Shown: positions 1-7,367, numbered from the stretch's first letter. The stretch is 64,000 nt of DNA from Methanocaldococcus vulcanius M7 (GCF_000024625.1 NC_013407.1:310001-374000), one strand, 5' to 3'. Numbers and translations: made by a program. The notes: a model not told the origin generated them from the sequence alone.

Positions 1-375
1 ATTTTCAGAATACTGCTGATCATCCTTTGTATAGTTGCAATAAACCGTTATTTTATAATCATAATTTGGAGCATTTGGCTTTATTTTTATTATTAAATGG
101 GCTACTCCATACTCATAAGGAAAGAGATGTCCAATCCACTTCTTTCCTTTAATAATTTCTATGTTCTCTTTTGATATTTCATTTGTTGGTTTTATATATA
201 TGACTGTATTGTTAATCTCTTTATCTGATTCTATTGTTATATATAAATCATAGGTTTTAGACGGCTCCAAGTATTGGGCTTTATAATCAAAATTTTTAAA
301 GATTATGTAAGCAGAAACCTGAGATAAAAGAAATAGGAAGATAAATATGATAAATAATTTTTTTAAGCCCTTCAT
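1..375 (-). CDS. Exported protein, C-terminus beyond window edge
   Basis: The reading frame is open from an ATG at 375 to the left edge (125 codons visible), so the gene is cut by the window. Residues 1-22 form a typical signal peptide: a Lys-containing start, a Leu/Ile/Phe-rich core and a VSA end. The following part is beta-rich with DLYITIESD-like strands, as in exported NEW3/COG1361-type domains found beside archaeal ABC transporters. An SD (GAGGG) lies 6 nt upstream, and the gene starts 14 nt after the Yip1-like gene, so the two are probably co-transcribed. The rest of a possible ABC transporter would lie outside the window. The family assignment is inference. Confidence 0.7.
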   Translation of the reverse strand, partial: MKGLKKLFIIFIFLFLLSQVSAYIIFKNFDYKAQYLEPSKTYDLYITIESDKEINNTVIYIKPTNEISKENIEIIKGKKWIGHLFPYEYGVAHLIIKIKPNAPNYDYKITVYCNYTKDDQQYSEN

Positions 376-389
376 CTTTTTCCCTCATC

Positions 390-1043
390 TTATAATAACT
401 TTAATACGCAGTATAGTTGATACAAACCAAATATAACCGTTGGAATTAAGGCAGTGATAAATGCGTTTTTTAACGTTAGGTTTCTTGCATATTTAATTGC
501 ATAAGTCCATATATATAAATTCCATATAGTTACAGCAAAGCCAATTATTGCATTTGTATAGATTAAAGTTTTTGGGATTATATGCTTTATAACCTCTTGA
601 ACAATTATTGGATTCTGCATCTGAGTTATAGTTAATGGTTGAATATGAATTTGAGATAAGTAGTAATAGGCAATAGGGACTGTTATTAAAGCTCCAACTA
701 TATTTGGAAGGAATCCATAGCCAGTAAAGGATAATGTTTTCTTAAAGCTCCCTTCCCCTTTAAATGCCATTGAAATGAGATGCATAACTCCTGCTATAAT
801 TAACCATGCAACAATTCCGCCAATAAATGTAGATATTAACGCAATAATTTTAGTAAAAGCCAATACTTGCTGATACTGTGGAGGAAAGATTTTGTATATA
901 ATTGAAGTTGATACGTAGGCAGAGATTGCTATCAATATGGAAAATATTAAAACAATTAAAAATGGTTCTTTTAGAGAGATCTCTTTCTGAGAGAGTTTTT
1001 TGAAGAACATGTCTGGATTTGTTAAAGCTTCTATTATATTCAT
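390..1043 (-). CDS. Yip1-domain membrane protein
   Basis: A 217-residue protein with about five membrane segments. A charged N-terminus of about 30 residues (NPDMFFKKLSQKE) precedes the membrane part. The central block, W-L-I-I-A-G-V-M-H-L-I followed by KGEGSFKKTLSFTGYG and a Pro, is the hallmark of Yip1-domain proteins (PF04893). I chose the ATG at 1043 because AGGTGGT sits 5 nt upstream; an in-frame GTG at 1052 lies inside that SD. It follows the SpoIIM gene and precedes the exported protein in an apparent operon. A Yip1-type protein next to SpoIIM suggests an export accessory complex; that role is inferred. Confidence 0.75.
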   Translation of the reverse strand: MNIIEALTNPDMFFKKLSQKEISLKEPFLIVLIFSILIAISAYVSTSIIYKIFPPQYQQVLAFTKIIALISTFIGGIVAWLIIAGVMHLISMAFKGEGSFKKTLSFTGYGFLPNIVGALITVPIAYYYLSQIHIQPLTITQMQNPIIVQEVIKHIIPKTLIYTNAIIGFAVTIWNLYIWTYAIKYARNLTLKNAFITALIPTVIFGLYQLYCVLKLL

Positions 1044-1100
1044 TAATACCACCTATTAGATTTTTCAATGATTGTATTTGTTGCTTCAACTATTTAAATC

Positions 1101-1637
1101 TTACGTTAGTAGATAAGTGGCTATCTTTGGAGTAATATAAACTTCGATAAAAGCGGCTATTATGATTAGAATTATTGAAATTATTGCTAATTTTAAAAAG
1201 ACCTTTATATCTTCCTCTGTTATTGGTTTTTCTTTTTTATCTAATAAGTAGAGAGTTATCTCATAAGGAATTTTAAAACCAGCTACTGCTGATATTAATA
1301 TAGCTGGGATTTCGAATATTCCATGTGGTAAAATAAAACCAGCAATAATTTTTAATGGTTCGTTAGTTAAGAATGTAGAGCCAATTAAGGCACCAACATT
1401 AAAACCGTTAAATAATAGGTTTATAAAAGTAGATAAACCGAAAGTTATTGCTCCTGCCAACATTAGAAATATAACTTTTAAGTTGTTTGATAGTATTGAA
1501 ATAAAATTAAACTCTATTTTAGGTTTAAAATTTGATAAATCCTTATCATTAATTTTCGAGAAGTTGTTTATTGATATTAAGCCAAAAATAAAACCTAATG
1601 AAAAGATTATTAGAGTTAAGATTATTGGTATTTTCAT
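1101..1637 (-). CDS. SpoIIM/DUF95 family membrane protein (complete copy)
   Basis: A 178-residue membrane protein with four or five helices. The motif PHGIFEIPAILISAVAGFKI at about residues 104-123 and the NNLKVIFLMLAGAITFG block at about 51-67 are diagnostic of the stage II sporulation protein M family (DUF95). In circular-bacteriocin loci such as AS-48, DUF95 proteins are needed for peptide maturation or secretion; other archaeal members have no known function. The start is the ATG in GTGAAACCATGAA, a context also present in front of four truncated copies in this window. It lies 24 nt after the small membrane gene at 1661-1939 and before the Yip1 gene. This is the only full-length copy here. 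Confidence 0.85.
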   Translation of the reverse strand: MKIPIILTLIIFSLGFIFGLISINNFSKINDKDLSNFKPKIEFNFISILSNNLKVIFLMLAGAITFGLSTFINLLFNGFNVGALIGSTFLTNEPLKIIAGFILPHGIFEIPAILISAVAGFKIPYEITLYLLDKKEKPITEEDIKVFLKLAIISIILIIIAAFIEVYITPKIATYLLT

Positions 1638-1660
1638 GGTTTCACAATTAGCTATTTGTC

Positions 1661-1939
1661 TTAACTCAAAAACCTACATAAGTTTGCTATTAATAACCCA
1701 ATATATGCCAAGAATAATATTATATAGGTTAATTTCTTTCCAAACATAGCATACATTTTTACATATTTTTTAGTATATACAATAAATCCAAGAGCTAAAT
1801 AGAACGTAGTAATATTGAATATAGCGAATATGTTTATTTTATTGTAATGGATATATAAAATTATTAAAAATATTCCTGATAACCATATGAATATTGCAAT
1901 AATCCTATGAAGTGATGTATCTTTCAATAATCTCACCAT
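1661..1939 (-). CDS. Small three-helix membrane protein, possible immunity protein
   Basis: A 92-residue protein predicted to span the membrane three times (about residues 11-30, 37-55, 69-88), with a basic stretch YTKKYVKMY between helices 2 and 3. I recognise no family. GGTGAGAT overlaps the ATG at 1939, so translation may start at the in-frame TTG at 1927 instead. It sits between the precursor peptide at 2005-2319 and SpoIIM, the place taken by a different four-helix protein in the second module (3012-3422). A small hydrophobic protein beside a peptide gene fits bacteriocin immunity, but that rests on context alone. Confidence 0.6.
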   Translation of the reverse strand: MVRLLKDTSLHRIIAIFIWLSGIFLIILYIHYNKINIFAIFNITTFYLALGFIVYTKKYVKMYAMFGKKLTYIILFLAYIGLLIANLCRFLS

Positions 1940-2004
1940 TTAATTCATAAATAATACAAAAAATTGAATAATAGAATTATGGAATATCATTACTTCTAAT
2001 TAAG

Positions 2005-2319
2005 CTATGCTATAGCAGCTAAACCAAGAGCTACTACGGGAGCTCCAGCAATACATAAGCCTGCACCCACCATATACATTATTGATCCTTCTTCAGCTAC
2101 TTCCATAAGTATGCCTCCTGCAGTAACCGCTGCCCCGCCAGCTTCAGTAGCAGATACTCCATCATTAAATATTTGGTGCCCTTCTTTATTATGTAAAATA
2201 TAATACATAGTTGCTCCAACATCCCCTACTGCAACTGGCTCAGCCACCAAAGCTCCAATCATGCTTACTAAAACCAGACCTGCAAAAACCTTATATACTC
2301 CCTTTTCCAAAAATTTCAT
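2005..2319 (-). CDS. Short Gly/Ala-rich precursor peptide 1 (bacteriocin-like)
   Basis: A 104-residue peptide starting at an ATG preceded by GGGTGG. Residues 1-30 are a leader with charges (KFLEKGVYK) and one hydrophobic helix ending near ALVAEPVA. The remaining 70 or so residues are rich in Gly, Ala, Val and Met and end in the very hydrophobic GAPVVALGLAAIA. The first 36 residues match precursor peptide 2 (3429-3731) at 30 positions while the C-terminal halves differ, as expected of a constant leader and variable core. Size, leader and hydrophobic core resemble AS-48-type circular bacteriocin precursors (about 35 plus 70 residues). No sequence homology is proven. The net charge is acidic, unlike AS-48. 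Confidence 0.7.
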   Translation of the reverse strand: MKFLEKGVYKVFAGLVLVSMIGALVAEPVAVGDVGATMYYILHNKEGHQIFNDGVSATEAGGAAVTAGGILMEVAEEGSIMYMVGAGLCIAGAPVVALGLAAIA

Positions 2320-2358
2320 ATTGCCACCCTTTTATGTGGTGTTAGCAATTCCCGAATT

Positions 2359-2424
2359 GGCTCCGCCTCTATACTGAGGCATCATCGCCAGTTGGCTCAG
2401 CTCCTACACCGGAGCGTCATCGCC
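2359..2424 (-). ncRNA. Tandem kink-turn hairpin leader, copy 1
   Basis: A GC-rich island in AT-rich DNA, 40 nt upstream of the precursor peptide 1 start. On the minus strand it forms two 31-nt hairpins (2424-2394 and 2389-2359) joined by AACT. Each reads GGC, GAT, GA, stem, 6-nt loop, stem, GA, GCC, which is the Kt-7 kink-turn layout: C-stem, 3-nt bulge, tandem G.A pairs, second stem. The second stems differ compensatorily (GCTCC/GGAGC and GCCTC/GAGGC) while the loops share RGTRTA. This supports a structured RNA in the peptide mRNA leader, possibly bound by L7Ae. The regulatory role is inference. Confidence 0.7.
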
Positions 2425-2516
2425 GACTATATTTTTGTCTAATATACTTCTTTACCCTACATATCGTTTTACACTTTTTTCATTATCATAATAATACAAT
2501 CCCCCTATATATATAT

Positions 2517-2606
2517 ATTACGATTTAATTCAGATCGTAAAATATTTATACGGAAATAAATGCCCTATTAGAAACTTTAATAAATATAAAAAAGTAAAGT
2601 AGTTTA
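2517..2606 (-). repeat. 90-bp promoter repeat R, copy 1
   Basis: This is the first of four 90-bp copies in the window (others at 3930-4019, 7611-7700, 10781-10870). On the minus strand it contains a TATA-like element (TATAAATATT, 2550-2541) followed by an imperfectly spaced palindrome ACGAT-9 nt-ATCGT (2538-2520), placed where an operator would block RNA polymerase. Copies 1 and 2 are the same as far as I can compare, and the identity continues left through the kink-turn leader into the peptide gene. It is the likely promoter of the 2319-to-1 operon. Confidence 0.7.
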
Positions 2607-2625
2607 ATTTAATGAAATAAACTAT

Positions 2626-2800
2626 TTATTTTAATTTTTTAATTAGATCTTCTTTTGAAATGTTATTCCATTTAGATATGTCATTTAAAATAGCATTTAA
2701 GGTTCCTTTTGCGATTTCTTTAATGATAAGGTATAGCTATATTGTAAATCCTAAATTCTGTTTCTTTTTTTAATCTTACATGACTTCCTCTTTGTCTAAC
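2626..2800 (-). pseudogene. hicA: HicA toxin remnant fused to a SpoIIM fragment
   Basis: Reading the minus strand from 2800 gives VRQRGSHVRLKKETEF, then IAIPYH, a frameshift, KEIAKGTLNAILNDISKW and a C-terminal EDLIKKLK. This is the HicA mRNA-interferase signature: GSHxRL with the catalytic His, IPxH, and GTLxxIL. The 5' third of hicA is missing and replaced by the start of a SpoIIM gene, and there is a one-base frameshift after IPYH, so the copy is dead. A second decayed hicA lies at 9466-9700. Confidence 0.75.
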
Positions 2801-3007
2801 TAAACCAAAGGTTATCGCTCCAGCTAACATTAAAAAAATAACTTTTAAGTTGTTTGTTAGGATTATAGGAAAGTTGAATTGTATTTTAGGTTTAAAATTA
2901 GATAAATCTTTATCGTTAATCTTTGATAAATTGTTTATTGAAATAAACCCCACAATAAAACCTAATGAGAAGATTATTAGAGTTAAGATTATTGGTAGTT
3001 TGTTCAT
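2801..3007 (-). pseudogene. SpoIIM/DUF95 5' fragment (module 2)
   Basis: The first 69 codons match the SpoIIM gene at 1101-1637 (MNKLPIILTLIIFSLGF at the start, LKVIFLMLAGAITFGL at the end). The frame then runs directly into HicA sequence at 2800, so the last two thirds, including the PHGIFE motif, are missing. The start context GTGAAACCATGAA is conserved. It begins 5 nt after the stop of the four-helix membrane gene 3012-3422 and so occupies the third position of the second peptide / membrane protein / SpoIIM module. Confidence 0.85.
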
Positions 3008-3011
3008 GGTT

Positions 3012-3422
3012 TCACAGTGCTAAGATTATTAAAACTTTTATAAACAATTCTGCTATGTCTATTAAAGATATTAATAATAATATAATTGCAGCGTATTTGG
3101 TAGTTTTATTTAATTTCTCAGACTGGTATTTAATATATAATATTACTCCAAGCCCAAAAAATATTGTTGAGATAAACACGTGGGACAATGTTTTTAGACC
3201 GATATTTCCTATAACATAATAACCAAATATACTCAGCAATGCATAAACTCCACAAATAACAAATATGGTTGCAGATTTTTTAAGGTTAATACCAATTTTA
3301 TGTTTTAATAATACGATAAATGATAAACTAACAATAAACATTGCCCATAAGTTTAATATTACACGCCAATTATTTAAAAAATAAAGAATAATAGATTTAA
3401 CATTTACCATCCTATCACTCAT
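3012..3422 (-). CDS. Four-helix membrane protein, immunity-like, paralogue of 10874-11242
   Basis: A 136-residue protein with four predicted membrane helices, opening with an amphipathic ILYFLNNWRVILNLWAMF stretch. It aligns along its length with the protein at 10874-11242 (LLDNWREILYLWTM; ICGGYMLLSV against ICGVYALLSI; STIFFGLGVIL against STIFLGLGIIL), so the two are a family. An in-frame ATG at 3410 is an alternative start. It follows precursor peptide 2 by 6 nt and precedes a SpoIIM fragment, the position of the unrelated small membrane protein in module 1. Immunity to the neighbouring peptide is the simplest guess from context. Confidence 0.65.
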   Translation of the reverse strand: MSDRMVNVKSIILYFLNNWRVILNLWAMFIVSLSFIVLLKHKIGINLKKSATIFVICGVYALLSIFGYYVIGNIGLKTLSHVFISTIFFGLGVILYIKYQSEKLNKTTKYAAIILLLISLIDIAELFIKVLIILAL

Positions 3423-3428
3423 TAAATA

Positions 3429-3731
3429 TTAACAAATCAATGTAACACCTACAGCTATAAGTCCTGCTCCAGTAAGACCAGCTGCAGCCCATAATGCCAC
3501 TTCTGCTGCTCCTTCAACACTTTCAACTTCAGATACAGTTAAAAGAAGTTCTGCTCCACAGTCGCCCCATTCACGCCCATCCTCAAGGTACCCCTTATCA
3601 TCATGATATTTGTAGTAGTATGCTGCTCCTAAATCCCCTACAGCAACTGACTCAGCAACTAACGCTCCTATCATGCTTACTAAAACAACTGCCCCAAAAA
3701 TCTTATATACTCCCTTTTCTAAAAATTTCAT
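3429..3731 (-). CDS. Short Gly/Ala-rich precursor peptide 2 (bacteriocin-like)
   Basis: A 100-residue paralogue of the peptide at 2005-2319. The start is the ATG at 3731 with GGTGG upstream; an in-frame GTG at 3740 lies inside the SD. Residues 1-36 are nearly the same leader (KFLEKGVYKIF, then VLVSMIGALVAESVAVGD). The remainder diverges: a charged, Tyr-rich part (AYYYKYHDDKGYLEDG), then a hydrophobic Ala/Gly-rich end GLTGAGLIAVGVTLIC with a C-terminal Cys. A constant leader with variable cores is typical of ribosomally made, exported peptides. The activity and any cyclisation are unproven. Confidence 0.7.
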   Translation of the reverse strand: MKFLEKGVYKIFGAVVLVSMIGALVAESVAVGDLGAAYYYKYHDDKGYLEDGREWGDCGAELLLTVSEVESVEGAAEVALWAAAGLTGAGLIAVGVTLIC

Positions 3732-3769
3732 ATTGCCCACCTTTTAGTTGGTTGGCAATTCCCGAATTT

Positions 3770-3835
3770 GGCTCCGCCTCTATACTGAGGCATCATCGCC
3801 AGTTGGCTCAGCTCCTACACCGGAGCGTCATCGCC
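3770..3835 (-). ncRNA. Tandem kink-turn hairpin leader, copy 2
   Basis: A second copy of the structured leader, upstream of precursor peptide 2. The two 31-nt hairpins lie at 3835-3805 and 3800-3770 and have the same sequence as in copy 1, including the GGC-GAT-GA and GA-GCC kink-turn elements and the RGTRTA loops. The flank differs by small indels near 3745-3770, so the hairpins are at least as well kept as their surroundings. Confidence 0.7.
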
Positions 3836-3929
3836 GACTATATTTTTGTCTAATATACTTCTTTACCCTACATATCGTTTTACACTTTTTTCATTATCAT
3901 AATAATACAATCCCCCTATATATATATAT

Positions 3930-4019
3930 ATTACGATTTAATTCAGATCGTAAAATATTTATACGGAAATAAATGCCCTATTAGAAACTTTAATAAATAT
4001 AAAAAAGTAAAGTAGTTTA
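3930..4019 (-). repeat. 90-bp promoter repeat R, copy 2
   Basis: Same as copy 1 at 2517-2606, with a TATA-like element near 3963-3954 and the ACGAT/ATCGT palindrome at 3951-3933 on the minus strand. It lies between the end of the ATPase gene (4029) and the leader of precursor peptide 2, and is the likely promoter of module 2. Confidence 0.7.
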
Positions 4020-4028
4020 AAACTTTGT

Positions 4029-5126
4029 TTATAACAACCTTTTTATAGCATTCCAAACCAAAAATGATTGTGGTTTTAAAATTCCTTTTTGTGGATTTAA
4101 GAATAAAATATTCTCTTTAATTAAAAATATCCTAATTTTCCTTTTTATCTTACTTTTTGGAAGTTCATAGTTGTCTTTAAACAATTTCAATGCCTCTAAG
4201 ACATCATCATAATTTATTCCCTCATAACCTTCTTCAATCTTCTCTAATAACTCTTCCAAGTGATTCCGCTCCTCTTCAAGTTTTGTCTCTAAGATGTATT
4301 TCAAATCTTTAACAGCTTTTAACTTGACAATAACATCATAAATATCCTTTGCCTTTCCACCAACATAAGAATAAATCAACTCCTTATCATCATTAGTTAG
4401 ATTAATATTTTTTTCTTTAGCTAAAAAATCCATAAACTTTAAAGCTGTCTCTTTATCAAAATCATCAACTAAAATATAATCAACTCTTCCTTTTAATTCA
4501 GCTTTTCCGTATATGTATTCAATAAACAAACTATCAGAACTTAGACAAAAGACATGACATAGATGTTGAACTTTGGTTAATGCCACTAAGAACTGGAACA
4601 AACTCCATAATAACAACCTATTCCCGTTTAAAGTTATCTCTTTAATCATTTGCAATTCATCAAATATTAAAATTGGTTTTTTACCCTTCTCATTTAATTT
4701 AGCAAATAAATATTCTATATATTGATAGACATCTGCTGATTTATCTCTTTTACTAAAAATTTTATCAAAGAATGGTTTTGGCACTTTAATAGGCATGCCC
4801 AAGTAGTATTTACTAATCTCTTCAGAACCTCTAACTAATAAATCAGCTAATGATTTAGCATACTCTCTAAAATCATCTATTTTTGATTTCTCATCCACTT
4901 CAAATAAACATTCAATAAAATTATCAACGTTTAAAATATTCCTCGTTCTAAAATCAATAAAGAATGTAATGTATTTGGACTTATCTAACCTATTAGTTAT
5001 AACTTCTCTTATTAGGGTTGATTTCCCACTATTTAAAGGACCATAAATAAAATAAATATTATTTGGTTCTTCTTCTAAGATTAAAAGAATCTCATTAATC
5101 TCCTTTTCTCTATTAAAAAATTTCAT
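4029..5126 (-). CDS. Archaeal P-loop ATPase (PF01637-like), copy A
   Basis: A 365-residue ATPase. Walker A is GPLNSGKST at residues 29-37 and Walker B is ILIFDELQM near 153-161; a sensor-like FCLSSDS follows near 195, and a C-terminal winged-helix-like region ends in [17 protein letters not shown]. This is the multi-copy archaeal ATPase family, abundant in M. jannaschii, whose function is unknown. Copy B at 7710-8819 is a clear paralogue; both begin [14 protein letters not shown] and end almost identically. It is flanked by repeat R on the 3' side and a 215-bp identical block on the 5' side. Confidence 0.85.
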   Translation of the reverse strand: MKFFNREKEINEILLILEEEPNNIYFIYGPLNSGKSTLIREVITNRLDKSKYITFFIDFRTRNILNVDNFIECLFEVDEKSKIDDFREYAKSLADLLVRGSEEISKYYLGMPIKVPKPFFDKIFSKRDKSADVYQYIEYLFAKLNEKGKKPILIFDELQMIKEITLNGNRLLLWSLFQFLVALTKVQHLCHVFCLSSDSLFIEYIYGKAELKGRVDYILVDDFDKETALKFMDFLAKEKNINLTNDDKELIYSYVGGKAKDIYDVIVKLKAVKDLKYILETKLEEERNHLEELLEKIEEGYEGINYDDVLEALKLFKDNYELPKSKIKRKIRIFLIKENILFLNPQKGILKPQSFLVWNAIKRLL

Positions 5127-5341
5127 AATTACACCTTTTTTAGTAGTTATTAAGATCCTTAGATTCTTTTCATTTAAATCTTACGTTATTGAAGGAAAGT
5201 TAAAATTTATTTTAGGTTTAAAATTTGATGAATCCTTATCATTAATTTTCGAGAAGTTGTTTATTGATATTAAGCCAAAAATAAAACCTAATGAGAAGAT
5301 TGTTATTGTTAAAATTATTGGTAGTTTATTCATGGTTTCAC
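5127..5341 (-). repeat. 215-bp repeat upstream of ATPase A
   Basis: By eye, base for base the same as 8820-9034. It contains the ATPase SD region (AAAAAAGGTGTAATT on the minus strand) and an internally deleted SpoIIM gene. Identity stops within a few bases of the ATG context at the right end, while on the left it continues into the first codons of the ATPases. Confidence 0.85.
5181..5333 (-). pseudogene. Internally deleted SpoIIM (50 codons), copy A
   Basis: The frame starts at the conserved GTGAAACCATGAA and gives about 47 SpoIIM N-terminal residues (MNKLPIILTITIFSLGF through NFKPKINFNFPSI). It then joins the very last codon and stop of SpoIIM (ACG TAA) plus the 3' flank GATTTAAAT seen after the complete gene at 1101. 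The middle, including PHGIFE, is gone. It may still be translated as a 50-residue single-helix peptide. It follows the BaxI-like gene at 5355. Confidence 0.8.
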
Positions 5342-5354
5342 ATTTGATAGCTTT

Positions 5355-6026
5355 TTAATACCCAATATTATCTAAATTATCTCTTAGTTTTTTAAAGAGT
5401 ATTATTATTTCAATGTAAATCCATATAAGTGTTGTTAATAAAGCAAATGCACAATACCACTCAAAATCTTTTGGAAATTGGTTTTTAACCATTTTTTCAA
5501 TCATATTAAAATCCAATAATAGATTTAATGATGCAATTGTTCCTACAAACAAACTAAATCCAATACCTATTAAACCACTTTTAAATGTAGGTAAATATAT
5601 ACCGGCAAAGACTATCAATGCAATAGATATGATATAGTATAACACAATTCCAAGAGTTGTAAATATAATTACCGCTTTAAATTTATTGGTAACTTTAATA
5701 ATCTTATATTTGTATATAAAAAGCATGATTAAAAAGATACCAAATGTTACAAATAATGCTTGAGATACTATTCCATCGTAAGATGATTCAAACATGTATG
5801 ATATTGCCCCAATACATAATCCTTCAACAACCGCATGTATTGGAGACAGATATTTTACAACTTGAGGATGATTAAAATCAAAATAAACCCAAACAAATAA
5901 AATCAACATAATAATAACTCCTACAGTACTGGTTAAGATTATAAGTAAGGGTGAGTGAATATAATAAAAAGAAATTATGGATGATGCTAATGTGATTAAA
6001 ATTAAAATAGCTGATTTATTTACCAC
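5355..6026 (-). CDS. Bax inhibitor-1-like (BaxI_1/YccA superfamily) membrane protein
   Basis: A 223-residue protein with about seven membrane segments. The block YLSPIHAVVEGLCIGAIS at about residues 58-75, then YDGIVSQALFVTFGIF, then IIKVTNKFK, matches the bacterial BaxI_1 branch (PF12811) of the TMBIM superfamily (leak channels and death suppressors). Such proteins are uncommon in archaea. The start is a GTG next to GGAG and is uncertain. It lies in the position occupied elsewhere here by immunity-like genes: directly before a SpoIIM 5' fragment, 21 nt apart. The family call is from memory of the motif. Confidence 0.65.
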   Translation of the reverse strand: MVNKSAILILITLASSIISFYYIHSPLLIILTSTVGVIIMLILFVWVYFDFNHPQVVKYLSPIHAVVEGLCIGAISYMFESSYDGIVSQALFVTFGIFLIMLFIYKYKIIKVTNKFKAVIIFTTLGIVLYYIISIALIVFAGIYLPTFKSGLIGIGFSLFVGTIASLNLLLDFNMIEKMVKNQFPKDFEWYCAFALLTTLIWIYIEIIILFKKLRDNLDNIGY

Positions 6027-6154
6027 TCCATTTAAACTTATAAACTCTTCTTTAGTTGTTTAATGGTATTATTATTCATATCTAATACACGTTTTAACAA
6101 CATATCGGTCATACTTATCCCTCTAAATATTCTTCAAGAAAGCCATATAAAAAA

Positions 6155-6376
6155 TTATTTTACATTTTTTATTATATTGAAGTATAGTATTAAACTAATA
6201 ACTGTCAATAGTAGGTATTTACTGATAAGCCATAACATATACGGCTGATTTAGAGCTAACAATAGTACTAAAATCACTATATAGCACAACAAAATTATTA
6301 ACATAATCTTTGTATTTGAGTTGATTCTTTTTGCTTTTATTGAGTGTAATATTTTATTATAGGTTAGTTTTGACAT
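6155..6376 (-). CDS. Small two-helix membrane protein
   Basis: A 73-residue protein with a basic N-terminus (KILHSIKAKRINSNTK) and two hydrophobic helices separated by NQPYML. GGTGAATCTAA precedes the ATG. I recognise no family. It resembles the neighbour at 6509-6700 in size, topology and a PY-containing turn, so the pair may be diverged duplicates. It belongs to the run of small membrane genes between repeat R3 and the BaxI-like gene. Confidence 0.55.
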   Translation of the reverse strand: MSKLTYNKILHSIKAKRINSNTKIMLIILLCYIVILVLLLALNQPYMLWLISKYLLLTVISLILYFNIIKNVK

Positions 6377-6508
6377 TTAGATTCACCAAACTTAATTTCA
6401 TTCAGATTTTTACTACCCTCAAATATTCTCCACAAATATGGCCATTCTTTTTCTTTTCTAATAGCATTAGGAGAAATCCAATAAAATCACCTCTTTTAGC
6501 AGGTTTTA

Positions 6509-6700
6509 TCATTTTTTCTTCGCTAATTTTGTTACTATAAATTTATAACAGATATACAATATATTTAATAAAATTGCTAATATTGCCAGTTTCATTGCCA
6601 ATATCCCATAGGGATGTTTTAAGACATATTCCAATATAGAAAGGGTTAAAATTATAATAATTACAATACTACCATATCTGTCTATTTTTTTATTATTCAT
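6509..6700 (-). CDS. Small two-helix membrane protein
   Basis: A 63-residue protein with two hydrophobic helices separated by LKHPYGILAMK and a Lys-rich C-terminus (KLAKKK). The SD GAGGTAAT precedes the ATG. No family is recognised; similar in layout to 6155-6376. Its place in a minus-strand chain of short membrane genes suggests co-transcription from repeat R3. Confidence 0.55.
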   Translation of the reverse strand: MNNKKIDRYGSIVIIIILTLSILEYVLKHPYGILAMKLAILAILLNILYICYKFIVTKLAKKK

Positions 6701-6788
6701 ACTAATATTACCTCACTTCCCGAATTTTCAAAGTTTTTAATATATACTACAAAATTCTAACATCTTCTCTAATAGTATTTTAACGATA

Positions 6789-7160
6789 TTAATGTAATTC
6801 GACTGATTTAATGTTATTAAAGAATTTTGAATATATTTTGCATCTGATTAGGTAAATTACATAGGTATAAATGACTATTGATGCCAATATAAACCAAATA
6901 TTGAATTTTAAATAATACCCACATATTATAAAGCCAATTGCTAAAATAATATCTGCTAATATAATTATTATCGTGCTTCTAAATCCCAGTATCTTTTCAT
7001 GCCTATATCTAACAAAATTATATATTGTCATGATAATGTCCTCTTCTTTTAACCCCAAACCATCTTTGAATTTCATATATACAACTACATCCATCAAAAA
7101 TGGCAATATCACAAACAAAAATGCCAAATATGTTAAAAATATTATACTCTCAAAATCCAT
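6789..7160 (-). CDS. Three-helix membrane protein of unknown function
   Basis: A 123-residue protein. A first helix (residues 5-28) is followed by a charged cytosolic-type loop (MKFKDGLGLKEEDI, NFVRYRHEK), two helices, and a basic tail. GGTGAAGAT precedes the ATG. No family is recognised. It is part of the small membrane gene chain between 7550 and 5355. Confidence 0.55.
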   Translation of the reverse strand: MDFESIIFLTYLAFLFVILPFLMDVVVYMKFKDGLGLKEEDIIMTIYNFVRYRHEKILGFRSTIIIILADIILAIGFIICGYYLKFNIWFILASIVIYTYVIYLIRCKIYSKFFNNIKSVELH

Positions 7161-7367
7161 ATCTTCACCTTTTTTACTTTAATGTGAGATTGTCAAGTTA
7201 ACAATTTTACCCAATTGTAGCATAATGAAGCTTTTTATCCAACTAATAGAGGGGCATCGAATTTTACTATTATTGGAAAATCTATTATAAAATTATAAAA
7301 TACTTTTACTTAGATTCAACATCGATAGCAGATCACACGTAAGTATGTTTTTACCTCCAACCTTTGA

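Noticed and set aside
2359-2424. Fluoride (crcB) riboswitch or box C/D sRNA in the GC-rich leader
   Set aside because: The GGCGATGA start is like crcB, but the downstream pseudoknot parts are absent. Boxes C and D are suggested by GATGA and CTGA, but the space between holds a self-complementary stem and not a guide, and the second hairpin lacks CTGA. The tandem kink-turn reading explains all bases better.
2005-3731. Precursor peptides as class III signal peptide pilins
   Set aside because: The N-termini lack the Q-x-S-x-E-Y type cleavage motif, and the sequence after the hydrophobic helix is Gly/Ala-rich and not pilin-like.
3494-3853. Plus-strand frames over precursor peptide 2 and its leader
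   Set aside because: They are antisense readings of the peptide gene and kink-turn leader with no SD or protein-like pattern.
5181-5333. 50-codon SpoIIM copies as genuine small membrane genes
   Set aside because: The frame joins SpoIIM residue 47 to the last codon and 3' flank of the complete gene, which shows a deletion. Translation remains possible, so they are listed as pseudogenes with that note.
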